The notes under the pieces are model-generated. The model was not told the origin of the DNA, did not search any database, and was given only the letters and a program-made list of their open reading frames with translations. From assembly GCA_963717085.1 (NCBI GenBank), contig CAVQVM010000011.1, forward strand, positions 62,001-126,000: 64,000 nucleotides of DNA, in the 5' to 3' direction. A program made the translations under genes and the position numbers. Shown in pieces: positions 1-8,921 of the stretch. Source of the stretch: DASQUK01 sp963717085. GTDB lineage: Bacteria; Actinomycetota; Acidimicrobiia; Acidimicrobiales; VFJN01. The first letter of the stretch is position 1, and every line of letters starts with the position of its first letter.

Positions 1-1114
1 CGCTACCGAGCACCACGTTGGCGCGGCGGACGAGGTCGAACACCAACGCCGTCGCCTTCGGAGTATCGAGGTCGTCGTCCATCGCCGCCCGGAACCGATC
101 GATCGCCTCGGCGTCGGGCTCGGCGGTGACCCCGAGCTCGGCGGCCCTGCGGGCAAACGTGTCGAGCCGATCGAGGGACCGCTCCGCGTCGCGCAGGTTG
201 TCGTCGGTCACGTCGATCGGGGATCGGTAGTGCGAGCGCAGGACCAGCAGCCGGTAGGCCCGCGGGTCGTACTGCTCCACCAGGTCGAGCAGGTTGCTCA
301 CATTGCCGAGCGACTTTGACATCTTGGTGCCCTCGACCTCGACGAACCCGTTGTGCAGCCAGTAGCGGGCGAACCGCCGGCCGTCGGCCACCGCCTGCGC
401 GCGCTCGTTCTCGTGGTGCGGGAACGCCAGGTCCTGTCCCCCACCATGGATGTCGAACCCGTCGCCCAGCAGGTCGAGTGACATGACCACGCACTCGGTG
501 TGCCATCCCGGCCGGCCCGGGCCCCACGGCGACGGCCAGGTCGGCTCGCCCGGCTTGGCCTTCTTCCACAGCGCGAAGTCGATCGGCGAGCGCTTCTCCT
601 CGGTGCCCTCGACCCGGGCGCCCGCCTTCAGGCTCTCCAGCGGTTGGCGCGCCAGCAGGCCGTAGTCCTCCACCCGCTCGGACTGGAAGTACACGCCGTC
701 GGCGGTCTCGTAGGCGACGCCGTCAGCGACAAGCCGTTCGATGAGCCCGACCATCCCGTCGACGTATGCGGTGGCGTGGGGGTCGCGGTCGGGCCGCCGC
801 ACGTTCAGGGCATCCATCGCCCGATACCAGACGCCCTCGCACCGCGAGGTGATATCGCGCCAGTCACGGTCCTCCCGCTGCGCGCGCTCGATGATCCGGT
901 CGTCGATGTCGGTGATGTTGGAGACGTAGGTGACGTCATTGCCCGACCACGTGAGGTACCGCCGCAGCACGTCGAACACGAGCGAGAACCGTCCGTGGCC
1001 CAGGTGCGGCGGGCCGTACACGGTGGGCCCGCAGACGTACATCGACACCTTGCCCGGCTCCCGGGGCTCGAAGGGCACGACGCCCCCCTTGGCGGTGTCG
1101 AACAGCTGCAACAT
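1..1114 (-). CDS. cysS: Cysteinyl-tRNA synthetase, C-terminus cut by window edge
   Basis: Class Ia aminoacyl-tRNA synthetase that charges tRNA-Cys in the cytoplasm. The first 371 residues are visible. The start is MLQLFDTAKGG, and the zinc-ligand region YVCGPTVY has Cys at about residue 28. The HIGH-type motif is HLGHGR (about 37-42), followed by the family segment SNITDIDDRI. The Zn-binding WHTECVVMS and HGGGQDLAFPHHENE segments lie in the middle, and the KMSKS loop is at about 264-268. The YVCGPTVY wording and the TDIDDRI segment favour CysRS over the mycothiol ligase MshC, which usually has a YVCGITPY-like motif. The gene runs off the left edge, so the anticodon-binding domain is not seen. 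ATG at 1114 is chosen because family homology begins there. Confidence 0.93.
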   Translation of the reverse strand, partial: MLQLFDTAKGGVVPFEPREPGKVSMYVCGPTVYGPPHLGHGRFSLVFDVLRRYLTWSGNDVTYVSNITDIDDRIIERAQREDRDWRDITSRCEGVWYRAMDALNVRRPDRDPHATAYVDGMVGLIERLVADGVAYETADGVYFQSERVEDYGLLARQPLESLKAGARVEGTEEKRSPIDFALWKKAKPGEPTWPSPWGPGRPGWHTECVVMSLDLLGDGFDIHGGGQDLAFPHHENERAQAVADGRRFARYWLHNGFVEVEGTKMSKSLGNVSNLLDLVEQYDPRAYRLLVLRSHYRSPIDVTDDNLRDAERSLDRLDTFARRAAELGVTAEPDAEAIDRFRAAMDDDLDTPKATALVFDLVRRANVVLGS

Positions 1115-1148
1115 GGGCGCGAGGGTACCGGCGCCCACCAACCGGGCC

Positions 1149-1338
1149 CGAACGCGTTGGCGCGGCTAGGCCAGGCCGACGGGCGTGGGCTCCAGGTACC
1201 CGAACTCGGCGAGCTTGGCCCCCATGACCTCGTGCATCACGTCGTGCTCGGCCGCAGTGAGGTTGTCGCGCCAGGCGCCGGGCGTCGCCGCTTTGCATAC
1301 CCGACCGCCCCCGGCGCGAACGCCGTTGGCCGGCTAGG
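1149..1338. repeat. Pair of imperfect 22-bp direct repeats flanking the remnant
   Basis: CGAACGCGTTGGCGCGGCTAGG at 1149-1170 and CGAACGCCGTTGGCCGGCTAGG at 1317-1338 differ only by shifted single bases. They are 168 bp apart (56 codons), so the TAG stop carried on the minus strand falls in the same frame in both copies. The sequence between them is the sulfotransferase-like fragment. Confidence 0.6.
1166..1333 (-). pseudogene. Possible C-terminal remnant of a sulfotransferase-like gene
   Basis: A 55-codon stretch, open between two in-frame TAG codons, has no convincing start. Its reading contains PGAWRDNLTAAEHDVMHEVM and then GAKLAEFGYLEP. This resembles the end of Sulfotransfer_3 domain proteins, where a GxWR(x)xLT segment is followed by an amphipathic helix and a terminal LxxLGY. 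No PAPS-binding region is present, so at most this is a decayed fragment. The stretch lies exactly between two imperfect 22-bp direct repeats (1149-1170 and 1317-1338). The family assignment rests on a short pattern and is tentative. Confidence 0.4.
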
Positions 1339-1350
1339 GAGTCTGGGGGG

Positions 1351-2217
1351 CTAGTGGCTCCGCGGGAACAGGCCGGGCGGCATGTAGTCGACCCCCGGCC
1401 AGGGTTCCGTCGGCGACACCGGCAGGTCGCCGGGCGGCCGCGGCCACGCGATGGGGGTCACGGGGCTCTGGATGACGCCGCCCGGTGGGATCCCCGCCCG
1501 GTCTACCGACGGATGTGTCTGCTTTCCGTTGCGGCGGTGGCAACCGTCGGCGAAGTAGATCACCGTGTGCACCGCCCGCGGGCGTGCGGTCCGGTTGGGC
1601 TTGGCGAGGTGGGCGGTCAGCCCGTGGTGATAGGCGACCGATCCCGCCGGGACCTCGACGAAGGTCGGCTCGGAGCCCGCCAGCTCGGGGCGGGTCAGCA
1701 GGTCGTCGGGCTCGCCCCAGAAGATGTTGACGAACTCCCGCAGCCCCGATCTGTGCGAGCCGGGCACGTAGCCCATCGCCCCCGATTCGAGCGTCGATCC
1801 CTCGAACGGGATCCATGCCGTGATCGTGAGCGGCTCCTCGATCGGCCAGTAGGGATGGTCCTGGTGGGCGTCGGTCTCCCGGCCACCGGGCTCCTTGTAG
1901 AGCGCCTGGTCGTGCCACAGGCGGATCTGCGCGACCCCGAGCAGCTCGGCGGCGGCCCCGGCCACCCGGATGTGGAAGTCCAGCGGCCGCACCTCGGGAT
2001 AGTCCTCCCACAGGTTCTGGCATTGGATGAACGACTGCTCGTAGCGGGACTTGTCGGCGAGCGCGCGGCGGTCTGGCTGCTTCCGTTCCATGACCGCCTG
2101 CGTGACGGCGGCGCCGAAGCGGTCGAGCTCGGCGGCGGTCAACAGGTCGGGGACCACCACGAATCCGCGGGCCCGGAACGACTCGGCCAGGTCAGCGGAG
2201 ACCAGTGGCGCGCTCAC
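1351..2217 (-). CDS. Phytanoyl-CoA dioxygenase (PhyH) family protein
   Basis: A 288-residue Fe(II)/2-oxoglutarate-dependent oxygenase of the PhyH family; members hydroxylate acyl-CoAs or small metabolites. The N-terminus has the typical opening FRARGFVVVPDLLTAAELD. The facial triad is visible as H118-x-D120 (in AHQDHPYW) and the distal His in HHGLTAHLAKPN (about H203), followed by the 2-oxoglutarate-binding Arg near PRAVH. The tail has a YMPPGLFPRSH ending common in actinobacterial members. The gene lies alone between cysS and the divergent valS, so context does not reveal the substrate. A second, more distant PhyH paralogue sits at 29634. ATG at 2217 fits the family start. Confidence 0.85.
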   Translation of the reverse strand: MSAPLVSADLAESFRARGFVVVPDLLTAAELDRFGAAVTQAVMERKQPDRRALADKSRYEQSFIQCQNLWEDYPEVRPLDFHIRVAGAAAELLGVAQIRLWHDQALYKEPGGRETDAHQDHPYWPIEEPLTITAWIPFEGSTLESGAMGYVPGSHRSGLREFVNIFWGEPDDLLTRPELAGSEPTFVEVPAGSVAYHHGLTAHLAKPNRTARPRAVHTVIYFADGCHRRNGKQTHPSVDRAGIPPGGVIQSPVTPIAWPRPPGDLPVSPTEPWPGVDYMPPGLFPRSH

Positions 2218-2424
2218 AGCGCTCGTATGTTGGCAAACCCGAGCCGCCGCCGGCTCGGGGGCTCGGCTCAGTCCTGCGCGTCGCCGTCCAGCACCGATCG
2301 GCCTGACACCGTAAGGACGGCTTCGACGAATCGAAACCTCAGCGCCTGGAAACCGTCATTTGGAGGACACGAAAAGCCATCGAAGGTCCGCTGAAATCAC
2401 GGACGTCAGGCAGGCGGCGAGCCA

Positions 2425-2444
2425 CGGCCTTTCGAGTAAGGCCG
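2425..2444 (+). other. Small hairpin in valS leader
   Basis: CGGCCTT, loop TCGAGT, AAGGCCG: a perfect 7-bp stem about 30 bases before the valS start. There is no T-box sequence (no GGGTGGNACC core), so a role in attenuation is unsupported. Confidence 0.3.
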
Positions 2445-2474
2445 CCCCGGAGTGGACAACTAGCCTTGGTAGCC

Positions 2475-5051
2475 GTGAGCACGATCCCCGAAAAGCCCAG
2501 CCTGGAGGGCCTGGAGGCCCACTGGCGCGCTCGGTGGGAGGCCGAGGGCACCTATCGCTTCGACCGTTCCAAGGACCGCGCCCAGGTGTTCTCCATCGAC
2601 ACGCCCCCGCCCACCGTGTCGGGCAGGCTCCATCCGGGACACGTGTGCTCGTACACCCACACCGACATGGTCGCCCGCTACCAGCGCATGCGGGGTCGCG
2701 AGGTCTTCTACCCCATGGGCTGGGACGACAACGGCCTCAACGTCGAGCGCCGGGTCCAGATCATGACCGGCACCCGCTGCGACCCGTCGCTGCCCTACGA
2801 CCCGGACTTCCGGGCGCCCGCCGTTCCGGGCAAGCGGGACCGCCCCATAGCCGTCAGCCGGCCCAACTTCCAGGAGCTGTGCGGCCAGGTCGTCGAGCAA
2901 CTCGAGCAGGCGTACTTCGAGCTGTGGTCGAACGTCGGCCTGTCGGTCGACTGGTCGCACACCTACCGCACCGTCGGCCCGCGGGCGACGCACGCCAGCC
3001 AGCGGGGCCTGCTCCGCTTGCTGCGGCGCGACCTCGCCTACCGCGCCGAGTCACCGACGCTGTGGGACGTCGACTTCCAGACCGCCGTGGCGCAGGCCGA
3101 GATGCAGGATCGGGAGATCCCGGGCACCTACCACAAGATCCGCTTCGAGGGCACCGATGGCCGGCCGCTGTGGATCGACACCACGCGCCCTGAGCTGCTA
3201 CCCGCCTGCGTCGCCCTCGTCGCGCACCCCGACGACGAGCGCTACCAGCCGCTGTTCGGCGCCCGGGCCACCACGCCGCTGTTCCACGCCGAGGTGCCGA
3301 TCGTCGCCCACGACCTGGCCGATCCCGCGAAGGGCACCGGCCTGGCCATGATCTGCACGTTCGGCGACACCACCGACGTCACGTGGTGGCGGGAGCTCGG
3401 CCTGAACCTGCGCACCGTCGTCCAGCGCGACGGCCGCCTGCGCCCTGTGGCGTGGGGTGAGCCGGGGTGGGAGTCGGCCGATCCCCCGACGGCGCAGCGC
3501 CACTACGACGAGCTCGCTGGCAGGACCGTCAAGCAGGCGCAGGCCCGCATCGTGGCGCTGCTCGCCGAGAACGGGCTCATCGACGGCGAGCCCCGGCCGA
3601 TCACCCATCCCGTGAAGTTCTGGGAGAACGGCACCCGGCCCCTCGAGATCGTCACGTCGCACCAGTGGTTCATCCGCTACCCGGACAAGGACGTCCTGCT
3701 GGCACGCGGCAAGGAGCTGGCGTGGTGGCCGGACTTCATGCGGGTCCGCTACGAGAACTGGGTCAACGGGCTCCAGGGCGACTGGAACATCACCCGCCAG
3801 CGCTTCTTCGGGGTGCCGTTCCCGGCCTGGTATCCCATCGACGACCACGGCAACGTCGACTACCTGGCTCCGATCCTCGCCGACGAGGAAGCGCTGCCCG
3901 TCGACCCCACGACCGACGTGCCGCCGGGCTACACCGAGGACCAGCGCAACCAGCCGCGTGGGTTCGCGGCCGACCCCGACGTGATGGACACCTGGGCGAC
4001 CTCGTCGCTGAGCGCGCAGATCGTCAGCGGCTGGGTCGACGACCGGGACCTCTTCGCCCGCACGTTCCCGATGGACCTGCGCCCGCAGGCCCACGAGATC
4101 ATCCGCACCTGGCTCTTCTACTCGGTGGTCCGGTCGCACTACGAGCACGACGGCCTGCCGTGGGCCAACGCCGCCATCTCGGGCTTCGTGTTCGATCCCG
4201 ACCGCAAGAAGCTGTCGAAGTCGGCCGGCAACGCCCCGGACGATCCCACCGTGCTGATCGAGACCTACGGCGCCGATGCCGTCCGCTACTGGGCCGCCGG
4301 TGGCCGCCCGGGCATGGACCTGGCGCTCGACCAGGGCCAGATGAGGATCGGCAAGCGCCTGGCGACGAAGCTGCTCAATGCCTCGCGCTTCGCGCTCGGG
4401 ACCGGCGCGACGACCGCCGGCGAGGTCAGCGAGCCGCTGGACCGGTCGATGCTGGCGTCGCTCGCCGATCTGGTCACGGCGTCGACGGAGGCCTTCGACC
4501 GCTTCGACTACGCCCGGGCGCTGGAGCGGACCGAGGCATTCTTCTGGTCGTTCTGCGACGACTACCTCGAGCTCGTCAAGAACCGCGCTTATGGGGCGGA
4601 CGGGGATCCTCGTCACCTGGGGTCGGCCCGGACCGCCCTGGGGCTCGCACTGCAGACCCAGCTCCAGCTGTTCGCGCCGTTCCTGCCCTTCGTCACCGAG
4701 GAGGTCTGGTCGTGGTGGCGTGAGGGTTCGATCCACCGGTCGTCCTGGCCCGATGCCGACGCGCTGCGGGCCAGCGCGGAGGCCGACGCCGCCGGCGCCG
4801 CTGACCAGCCCGTGCCCGATGTCCTGGCCGTCGCCGCCGCGGTGCTGGGCGAGGTCCGCCGGGCCAAGAGCGAGGCCAAGCGGTCGATGCGGGCCCCGGT
4901 CGCATCGATCACCGTCACCGACAGCGCCGACCGGCTGGCGCTGCTGGCGCTGGCCGCGGCGGACGTCCGCAGCGCAGGCAACGTCGCGTCGCTCGACACC
5001 GTCGAGGGTGACGCCTTCTCGGTCGAAGTGACGTTGGCGACCGACGGCTGA
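2475..5051 (+). CDS. valS: Valyl-tRNA synthetase
   Basis: Class Ia synthetase of about 858 residues that charges tRNA-Val and edits mischarged Thr. The HIGH motif is HPGH in PPPTVSGRLHPGH (about 45-56). The valine-specific segment MGWDDNGLNVERRVQ and the editing-domain text DVDFQTAVAQAEMQD follow. The KMSKS loop is RKKLSKSAGNA, near residue 577. The wording resembles the archaeal-like ValRS type common in actinobacteria rather than E. coli ValS, and it lacks the long C-terminal coiled coil of the latter. GTG at 2475 is preferred (VSTIPEKP) over an in-frame TTG nine bases upstream. It converges on the MscS gene, with a strong hairpin between them. Confidence 0.92.
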   Translation: MSTIPEKPSLEGLEAHWRARWEAEGTYRFDRSKDRAQVFSIDTPPPTVSGRLHPGHVCSYTHTDMVARYQRMRGREVFYPMGWDDNGLNVERRVQIMTGTRCDPSLPYDPDFRAPAVPGKRDRPIAVSRPNFQELCGQVVEQLEQAYFELWSNVGLSVDWSHTYRTVGPRATHASQRGLLRLLRRDLAYRAESPTLWDVDFQTAVAQAEMQDREIPGTYHKIRFEGTDGRPLWIDTTRPELLPACVALVAHPDDERYQPLFGARATTPLFHAEVPIVAHDLADPAKGTGLAMICTFGDTTDVTWWRELGLNLRTVVQRDGRLRPVAWGEPGWESADPPTAQRHYDELAGRTVKQAQARIVALLAENGLIDGEPRPITHPVKFWENGTRPLEIVTSHQWFIRYPDKDVLLARGKELAWWPDFMRVRYENWVNGLQGDWNITRQRFFGVPFPAWYPIDDHGNVDYLAPILADEEALPVDPTTDVPPGYTEDQRNQPRGFAADPDVMDTWATSSLSAQIVSGWVDDRDLFARTFPMDLRPQAHEIIRTWLFYSVVRSHYEHDGLPWANAAISGFVFDPDRKKLSKSAGNAPDDPTVLIETYGADAVRYWAAGGRPGMDLALDQGQMRIGKRLATKLLNASRFALGTGATTAGEVSEPLDRSMLASLADLVTASTEAFDRFDYARALERTEAFFWSFCDDYLELVKNRAYGADGDPRHLGSARTALGLALQTQLQLFAPFLPFVTEEVWSWWREGSIHRSSWPDADALRASAEADAAGAADQPVPDVLAVAAAVLGEVRRAKSEAKRSMRAPVASITVTDSADRLALLALAAADVRSAGNVASLDTVEGDAFSVEVTLATDG

Positions 5052-5060
5052 CACAGCGTC

Positions 5061-5101
5061 TTTGAAGATCTTCCGGTGCCATGCACCGAAAGATCTTCAA
5101 A
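5061..5101. terminator. Bidirectional hairpin between valS and the mscS-like gene
   Basis: TTTGAAGATCTTCCGGTGC is followed by a 3-base gap and GCACCGAAAGATCTTCAAA, a 19-bp stem with one mismatch. It begins 9 bases after the valS stop and lies just before the end of the convergent MscS gene. The arms end in TTT/AAA, giving a short U run on both strands, so it fits a bidirectional terminator. Confidence 0.75.
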
Positions 5102-5118
5102 CACCAGCGCCGGCTCCC

Positions 5119-6141
5119 TCACTCGGGCGTCGGCTCCGACTCCTGCGACGTGCCCGCCTCGCGCTGGACCCACACGATGCGCCCGGGATCGGGCAGCTCG
5201 ACGCCCTCGGCCGCGAAGGCGTCCAGCAGCCGGCGGCGCAACTCGCGCATCACGGTGAACTGCTCGGACGGCTTGGTCTTCACGACCAGGCGGATGACGA
5301 TGGCATCGGGGCCCAGCTTCTCAACCCCCCACACCTCGGGCTCTTCCAGGATGTCGCCGCGCCATTCGGGGTCGTTCCAGACGCTGTCGGCCACCCGCTT
5401 GATCACCTCCTGGGCGTGGTCGACGGCGGTGTCGGTGGCCAGGCTCACGTCCAGCAGCGCCCGGGCCCACTGCTGCGACATGTTGCCGATCCGGAGGATG
5501 TTGCCGTTGGGGATGTGCCACACGGTGCCGTTCACGTCGCGCAGCCGCGTGGTGCGCAGGCTCACGGCCTCGACGGTGCCCGTGGCCTCACCGGCGTCGA
5601 TGATGTCGCCGACCCCGTACTGGTCCTCGATCAGCATGAACGTTCCGGAGATGAAGTCCTTGACCAGGCTCTGCGCGCCGAAGCCGAGGGCAACGCCGGC
5701 GATGCCGGCACCGGCGATCAGCGGGCCGAGGGCGACGCCCAACTCCCCCAGGATCATGGCGCCGGCGATGGTCCACACGACGGCGCTGGTCGCCGACCGC
5801 AACAGATGGGACAGGGTGGTGGCCCGGGCCGCCGACCGGAGCGACTGAGCGCCGTGGGACTGGAGCGCGTCGGGCGCGTGGTGCCGCAGGCGCTGGATGC
5901 GCTCCTGGGCCTCGGGGTTGGCGATCCGCTCCGTGAACCGACGGATCGCGCGGTGGAGGAGGCGGTTGGCAACCCAGGCCACTACCAGGATCAGCAGGAT
6001 GTGCGCGGGCTTCGCCACCAGCACGTCGGAGGCGCGCGCCCAGCCCTCGCTGTCGGTGGACTCGAGCACCTGGCGGCAGATCCACGTCGGGTCGTCTCCG
6101 CACGCGTCGGCGACCTGGTCGGGCGTCTGGAGCAGCGCCAT
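5119..6141 (-). CDS. MscS-family mechanosensitive channel
   Basis: A 340-residue small-conductance mechanosensitive channel, expected in the cytoplasmic membrane as a heptamer that releases solutes on hypo-osmotic shock. One TM segment (about 46-62, ILLILVVAWVANRLL) precedes a linker and two further hydrophobic helices. The pore helix region is GPLIAGAGIAGVALGFGAQ, followed by the conserved FISGTFMLIEDQYGVGDII beta-domain signature. The cytoplasmic beta and alpha/beta domains then end in a short charged tail. There are fewer TM segments than in large MscS relatives. It is divergent from lon, with about 170 bp of shared upstream DNA. Confidence 0.9.
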   Translation of the reverse strand: MALLQTPDQVADACGDDPTWICRQVLESTDSEGWARASDVLVAKPAHILLILVVAWVANRLLHRAIRRFTERIANPEAQERIQRLRHHAPDALQSHGAQSLRSAARATTLSHLLRSATSAVVWTIAGAMILGELGVALGPLIAGAGIAGVALGFGAQSLVKDFISGTFMLIEDQYGVGDIIDAGEATGTVEAVSLRTTRLRDVNGTVWHIPNGNILRIGNMSQQWARALLDVSLATDTAVDHAQEVIKRVADSVWNDPEWRGDILEEPEVWGVEKLGPDAIVIRLVVKTKPSEQFTVMRELRRRLLDAFAAEGVELPDPGRIVWVQREAGTSQESEPTPE

Positions 6142-6206
6142 GGCCGCAAAGGTACCGAGATTCGTCGGTCCGGGTCGTGAACGATGTCTCGAGCCCTAGA
6201 CTTCAA

Positions 6207-6227
6207 CTTGAGCGCGAGGCACTCAAG
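6207..6227 (+). promoter_or_regulatory. HspR-type HAIR operator upstream of lon
   Basis: CTTGAGC-N7-ACTCAAG matches the actinobacterial HAIR inverted repeat (CTTGAGT-N7-ACTCAAG) at 13 of 14 fixed positions. It lies 90 bp upstream of the lon ATG. HspR represses dnaK, clpB and lon through such sites in Streptomyces, so lon here is probably heat-shock controlled by HspR. The same region also separates lon from the divergent MscS gene. Confidence 0.8.
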
Positions 6228-6317
6228 ATTCTTGGCGTGGGGAATGCACGATGTGCCCCTAACGTTTCACCGAACTGCTCGACAATTGTGAGCGCTCAGA
6301 TCCGAGGAACCCCCAAC

Positions 6318-8852
6318 ATGGCTGATCTCGACACGTTGACACTCCCGGTCCTCCCCCTGACCAACGACGTCGTGCTCCCGCACATGGTCGTGACCCTGGC
6401 CCTCGAGACCGATGAGGCCCGCGCCGCCGCGGACGCCGCCGCCCGGGCCGACGACACCCTGCTGCTGGTGCCCCGCCAGCCCGACGGCCGCTACGCGCGC
6501 GTCGGCACGATCGCCCGCATCGAGAACCGCGGCAACCTCCCCGGCGGCATGTCCGCCCTGGTCATCCGCGCCACGACCCGCGCCGAGGTTGGTGTCGGCG
6601 TCATCGGCCAGACCAGCGCGCTGTGGGTGCACGTCACCCCACTGCCCGACGGAGAGGTCACCACAGAGGTCGACGAGCTCGCGACCGAGCTGCGGGCCGC
6701 GCTCCGCGCGCTGTTCGAGAGCCTCGGCGGCCGGCGGCTGACCGAGGTGCTGCGAGGGGTCGACGACCCGTCGGCCCTGGCCGACATCGTCGGCTGGTGG
6801 CCCGACCTGGCCGTCGAGCGGAAGGTCGAACTGCTCGAGACCCCCGAACTGCTCGAGCGCCTGCGCCTGGTGCTGGGTTGGGTCAAGGAGGCGCTGGCCG
6901 AGCACGAGCTGGCCGACAAGATCCGTCACGACGTGTCCGAGGGTCTGGAGGCCCGCCAGCGCGAGTTCCTGCTGCGCCAGCAGATGGACGCGATCCGCAA
7001 GGAGCTCGGTGAGGATGGCGGCGACGACCTCGTCGGTGGCTACCGCGAGCGCCTGACCAAGCTGGTCGAGGCCAAGGCGATGACCGACGACACCCGCAAG
7101 GCCATCGAGCGCGAGATCGACCGGCTGGAGCGCACGCCCGAGCAGAACACCGAGCACGGCTGGATCCGCAACTGGCTCGACACCGTGTTCGAGATTCCCT
7201 GGGGCGAGCGCAGCGTCGACGACTACGACATCGACCGTGCCCGCCAGGTCCTCGACGAGGACCACACCGGCCTCGACGAGGTGAAGGACCGCATCGTCGA
7301 GATGCTGGCCGTGCGCAAGCTGCTGGCCGAGCGCGCCGATGAGTCGGCCGATGACGATGCCGACACCGACGCCGCTGACGGCGAAGCCGGTGACGCTGAC
7401 GCGACACCGACGCCAGCCACAGCGAAGGCAGCGACGGCGGTGACGGCAATGCGAGCGACGGCGATGCCAGCGACCGGCGACGCCGGCGTGCGGCCGCGGC
7501 CCCGCCTGGTGCCCGACGTCGACACCTCGGGCCGCAAGCCGGGTGCAATCCTGGCCCTTGCCGGTCCTCCCGGCGTGGGCAAGACGTCCCTGGGGGCCTC
7601 GGTGGCGCGCGCCCTGGGCCGCCGGTTCACACGTGTCTCCCTGGGCGGCATCCGGGACGAGGCCGAGATCCGGGGTCACCGGCGCACCTACGTCGGTGCC
7701 CAGCCGGGACGCATCGTCAGAGCCCTGCAGGAGGCCGGGACCATGAACCCCGTCGTCCTGCTCGACGAGGTCGACAAGCTCGGCGCCGACTGGCGCGGCG
7801 ATCCCTCCTCGGCACTGCTCGAGGTCCTCGACCCCGCGCAGAACCACACGTTCCGTGACCACTACCTGGAGGTCGACCTCGACCTGTCGGACGTGCTGTT
7901 CCTCGCCACCGCCAACATGCTCGAGCAGATCCCCGGGCCGCTGCTGGACCGGATGGAGGTCATCCGTCTGGACGGTTACACGGAGGCCGAGAAGGTCGTC
8001 ATCGCCCGTGACCACCTGTTCCGGCGCCAGCTCCGACGCAACGGGCTCCGGGACGACGAGGTCGACGTCACCGATGCCGCCCTCGGCGAGATCGTTGACG
8101 GCTACACCCGCGAGGCGGGGGTCCGGAACCTCGAGCGCGAGCTCGGCAAGGTCCTGCGCAAGGTGGCCACCGAGGTCGCCAAGGGCAGCGAGACACCCAT
8201 CGTGGTCGACATCGACGACCTGCCGAACTACCTGGGCCGGCGTCGGTTCTTCGACGAGGCGGCCGACCGAACGGTCGTGCCCGGCGTGGCCACCGGCCTT
8301 GCCGTCACCGGCGTGGGCGGCGACGTCCTGTTCGTCGAGGCGACGTCCATGCCGGGCGAGTCGGGCGGCGGCCTCACGGTCACCGGCCAGCTCGGCGACG
8401 TCATGAAGGAGTCGGCGCAGATCGCCCTGTCCTACGTCCGCTCGAAGGCCGACGTGCTGGGCATCGACCCGGCGGCGTTCGAGAACCGGCGCTTCCACGT
8501 GCACTTCCCCGCCGGCGCCATCCCCAAGGACGGCCCATCGGCCGGCATCACGATGACGACCGCGCTGGTGAGCCTCCTGCGCGACACGCCGATGCGACCC
8601 ACCGCGGCGATGACCGGCGAGGTCACGCTGTCGGGCAGGGTGCTGCCGATCGGCGGCGTCAAGCAGAAGGTGCTGGCCGCCCACCGGGCCGGGCTACGCG
8701 AGGTGATCCTGCCGCTCCGCAACGAGCCCGACCTGGACGACGTGCCCGAAGCCGTGCGCCAGGAGATGACGTTCCACCCGGTGGCCGACGTCGCCCGCGT
8801 GCTCGAGCTGGCGCTCGAGCCGTCACCTGTGCCGGAGACGCTGGCGGCCTGA
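6318..8852 (+). CDS. lon: ATP-dependent protease Lon
   Basis: An 844-residue cytoplasmic AAA+ serine protease that degrades misfolded and regulatory proteins. It has an N-terminal LonB-type substrate domain (PVLPLTNDVVLPHMVV), a coiled helical region, and Walker A GPPGVGKTS at about 416-424 with Walker B VVLLDEVDK. The protease domain has catalytic Ser in KDGPSAGIT (S741) and Lys in GGVKQKVLAAH (K782). An extra, low-complexity Asp/Ala/Thr-rich insert of about 65 residues (about 337-404) splits the region just before Walker A. ATG at 6318 is chosen because it directly precedes the conserved N-terminus and follows GAGGAA. The long in-frame extension upstream contains the operator and is not coding. 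Confidence 0.93.
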   Translation: MADLDTLTLPVLPLTNDVVLPHMVVTLALETDEARAAADAAARADDTLLLVPRQPDGRYARVGTIARIENRGNLPGGMSALVIRATTRAEVGVGVIGQTSALWVHVTPLPDGEVTTEVDELATELRAALRALFESLGGRRLTEVLRGVDDPSALADIVGWWPDLAVERKVELLETPELLERLRLVLGWVKEALAEHELADKIRHDVSEGLEARQREFLLRQQMDAIRKELGEDGGDDLVGGYRERLTKLVEAKAMTDDTRKAIEREIDRLERTPEQNTEHGWIRNWLDTVFEIPWGERSVDDYDIDRARQVLDEDHTGLDEVKDRIVEMLAVRKLLAERADESADDDADTDAADGEAGDADATPTPATAKAATAVTAMRATAMPATGDAGVRPRPRLVPDVDTSGRKPGAILALAGPPGVGKTSLGASVARALGRRFTRVSLGGIRDEAEIRGHRRTYVGAQPGRIVRALQEAGTMNPVVLLDEVDKLGADWRGDPSSALLEVLDPAQNHTFRDHYLEVDLDLSDVLFLATANMLEQIPGPLLDRMEVIRLDGYTEAEKVVIARDHLFRRQLRRNGLRDDEVDVTDAALGEIVDGYTREAGVRNLERELGKVLRKVATEVAKGSETPIVVDIDDLPNYLGRRRFFDEAADRTVVPGVATGLAVTGVGGDVLFVEATSMPGESGGGLTVTGQLGDVMKESAQIALSYVRSKADVLGIDPAAFENRRFHVHFPAGAIPKDGPSAGITMTTALVSLLRDTPMRPTAAMTGEVTLSGRVLPIGGVKQKVLAAHRAGLREVILPLRNEPDLDDVPEAVRQEMTFHPVADVARVLELALEPSPVPETLAA

Positions 8853-8857
8853 CGATT

Positions 8858-8901
8858 CCTGCCGCGGGATTGGTGGCTCCCGCAACCAATCCCGCGGCAG
8901 G
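8858..8901. repeat. 44-bp palindromic element, copy A
   Basis: Perfect 17-bp arms, CCTGCCGCGGGATTGGT and its complement, flank a 10-base loop. The element lies between lon and the permease gene. The same element occurs at 11289-11332 and, diverged, inside glcF at 14085-14128, so it is a dispersed family and not just a terminator. A terminator function at this site is still possible. Confidence 0.85.
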
Positions 8902-8921
8902 TTTTCCCTAATGTCCGGGAC

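Noticed and set aside
2218..2474. T-box leader before valS
   Set aside because: No T-box core (GGGTGGNACC) and no matching specifier stem; only a 7-bp hairpin is seen.
3198..5054. 618-codon open frame on the minus strand across valS
   Set aside because: Arg/Gly/Val-rich shadow translation opposite an intact, recognisable valS; no ribosome site or family pattern.
6267..8684. 805-codon open frame opposite lon
   Set aside because: Lon is complete on the plus strand; the minus translation is low-complexity shadow typical for GC-rich coding DNA.
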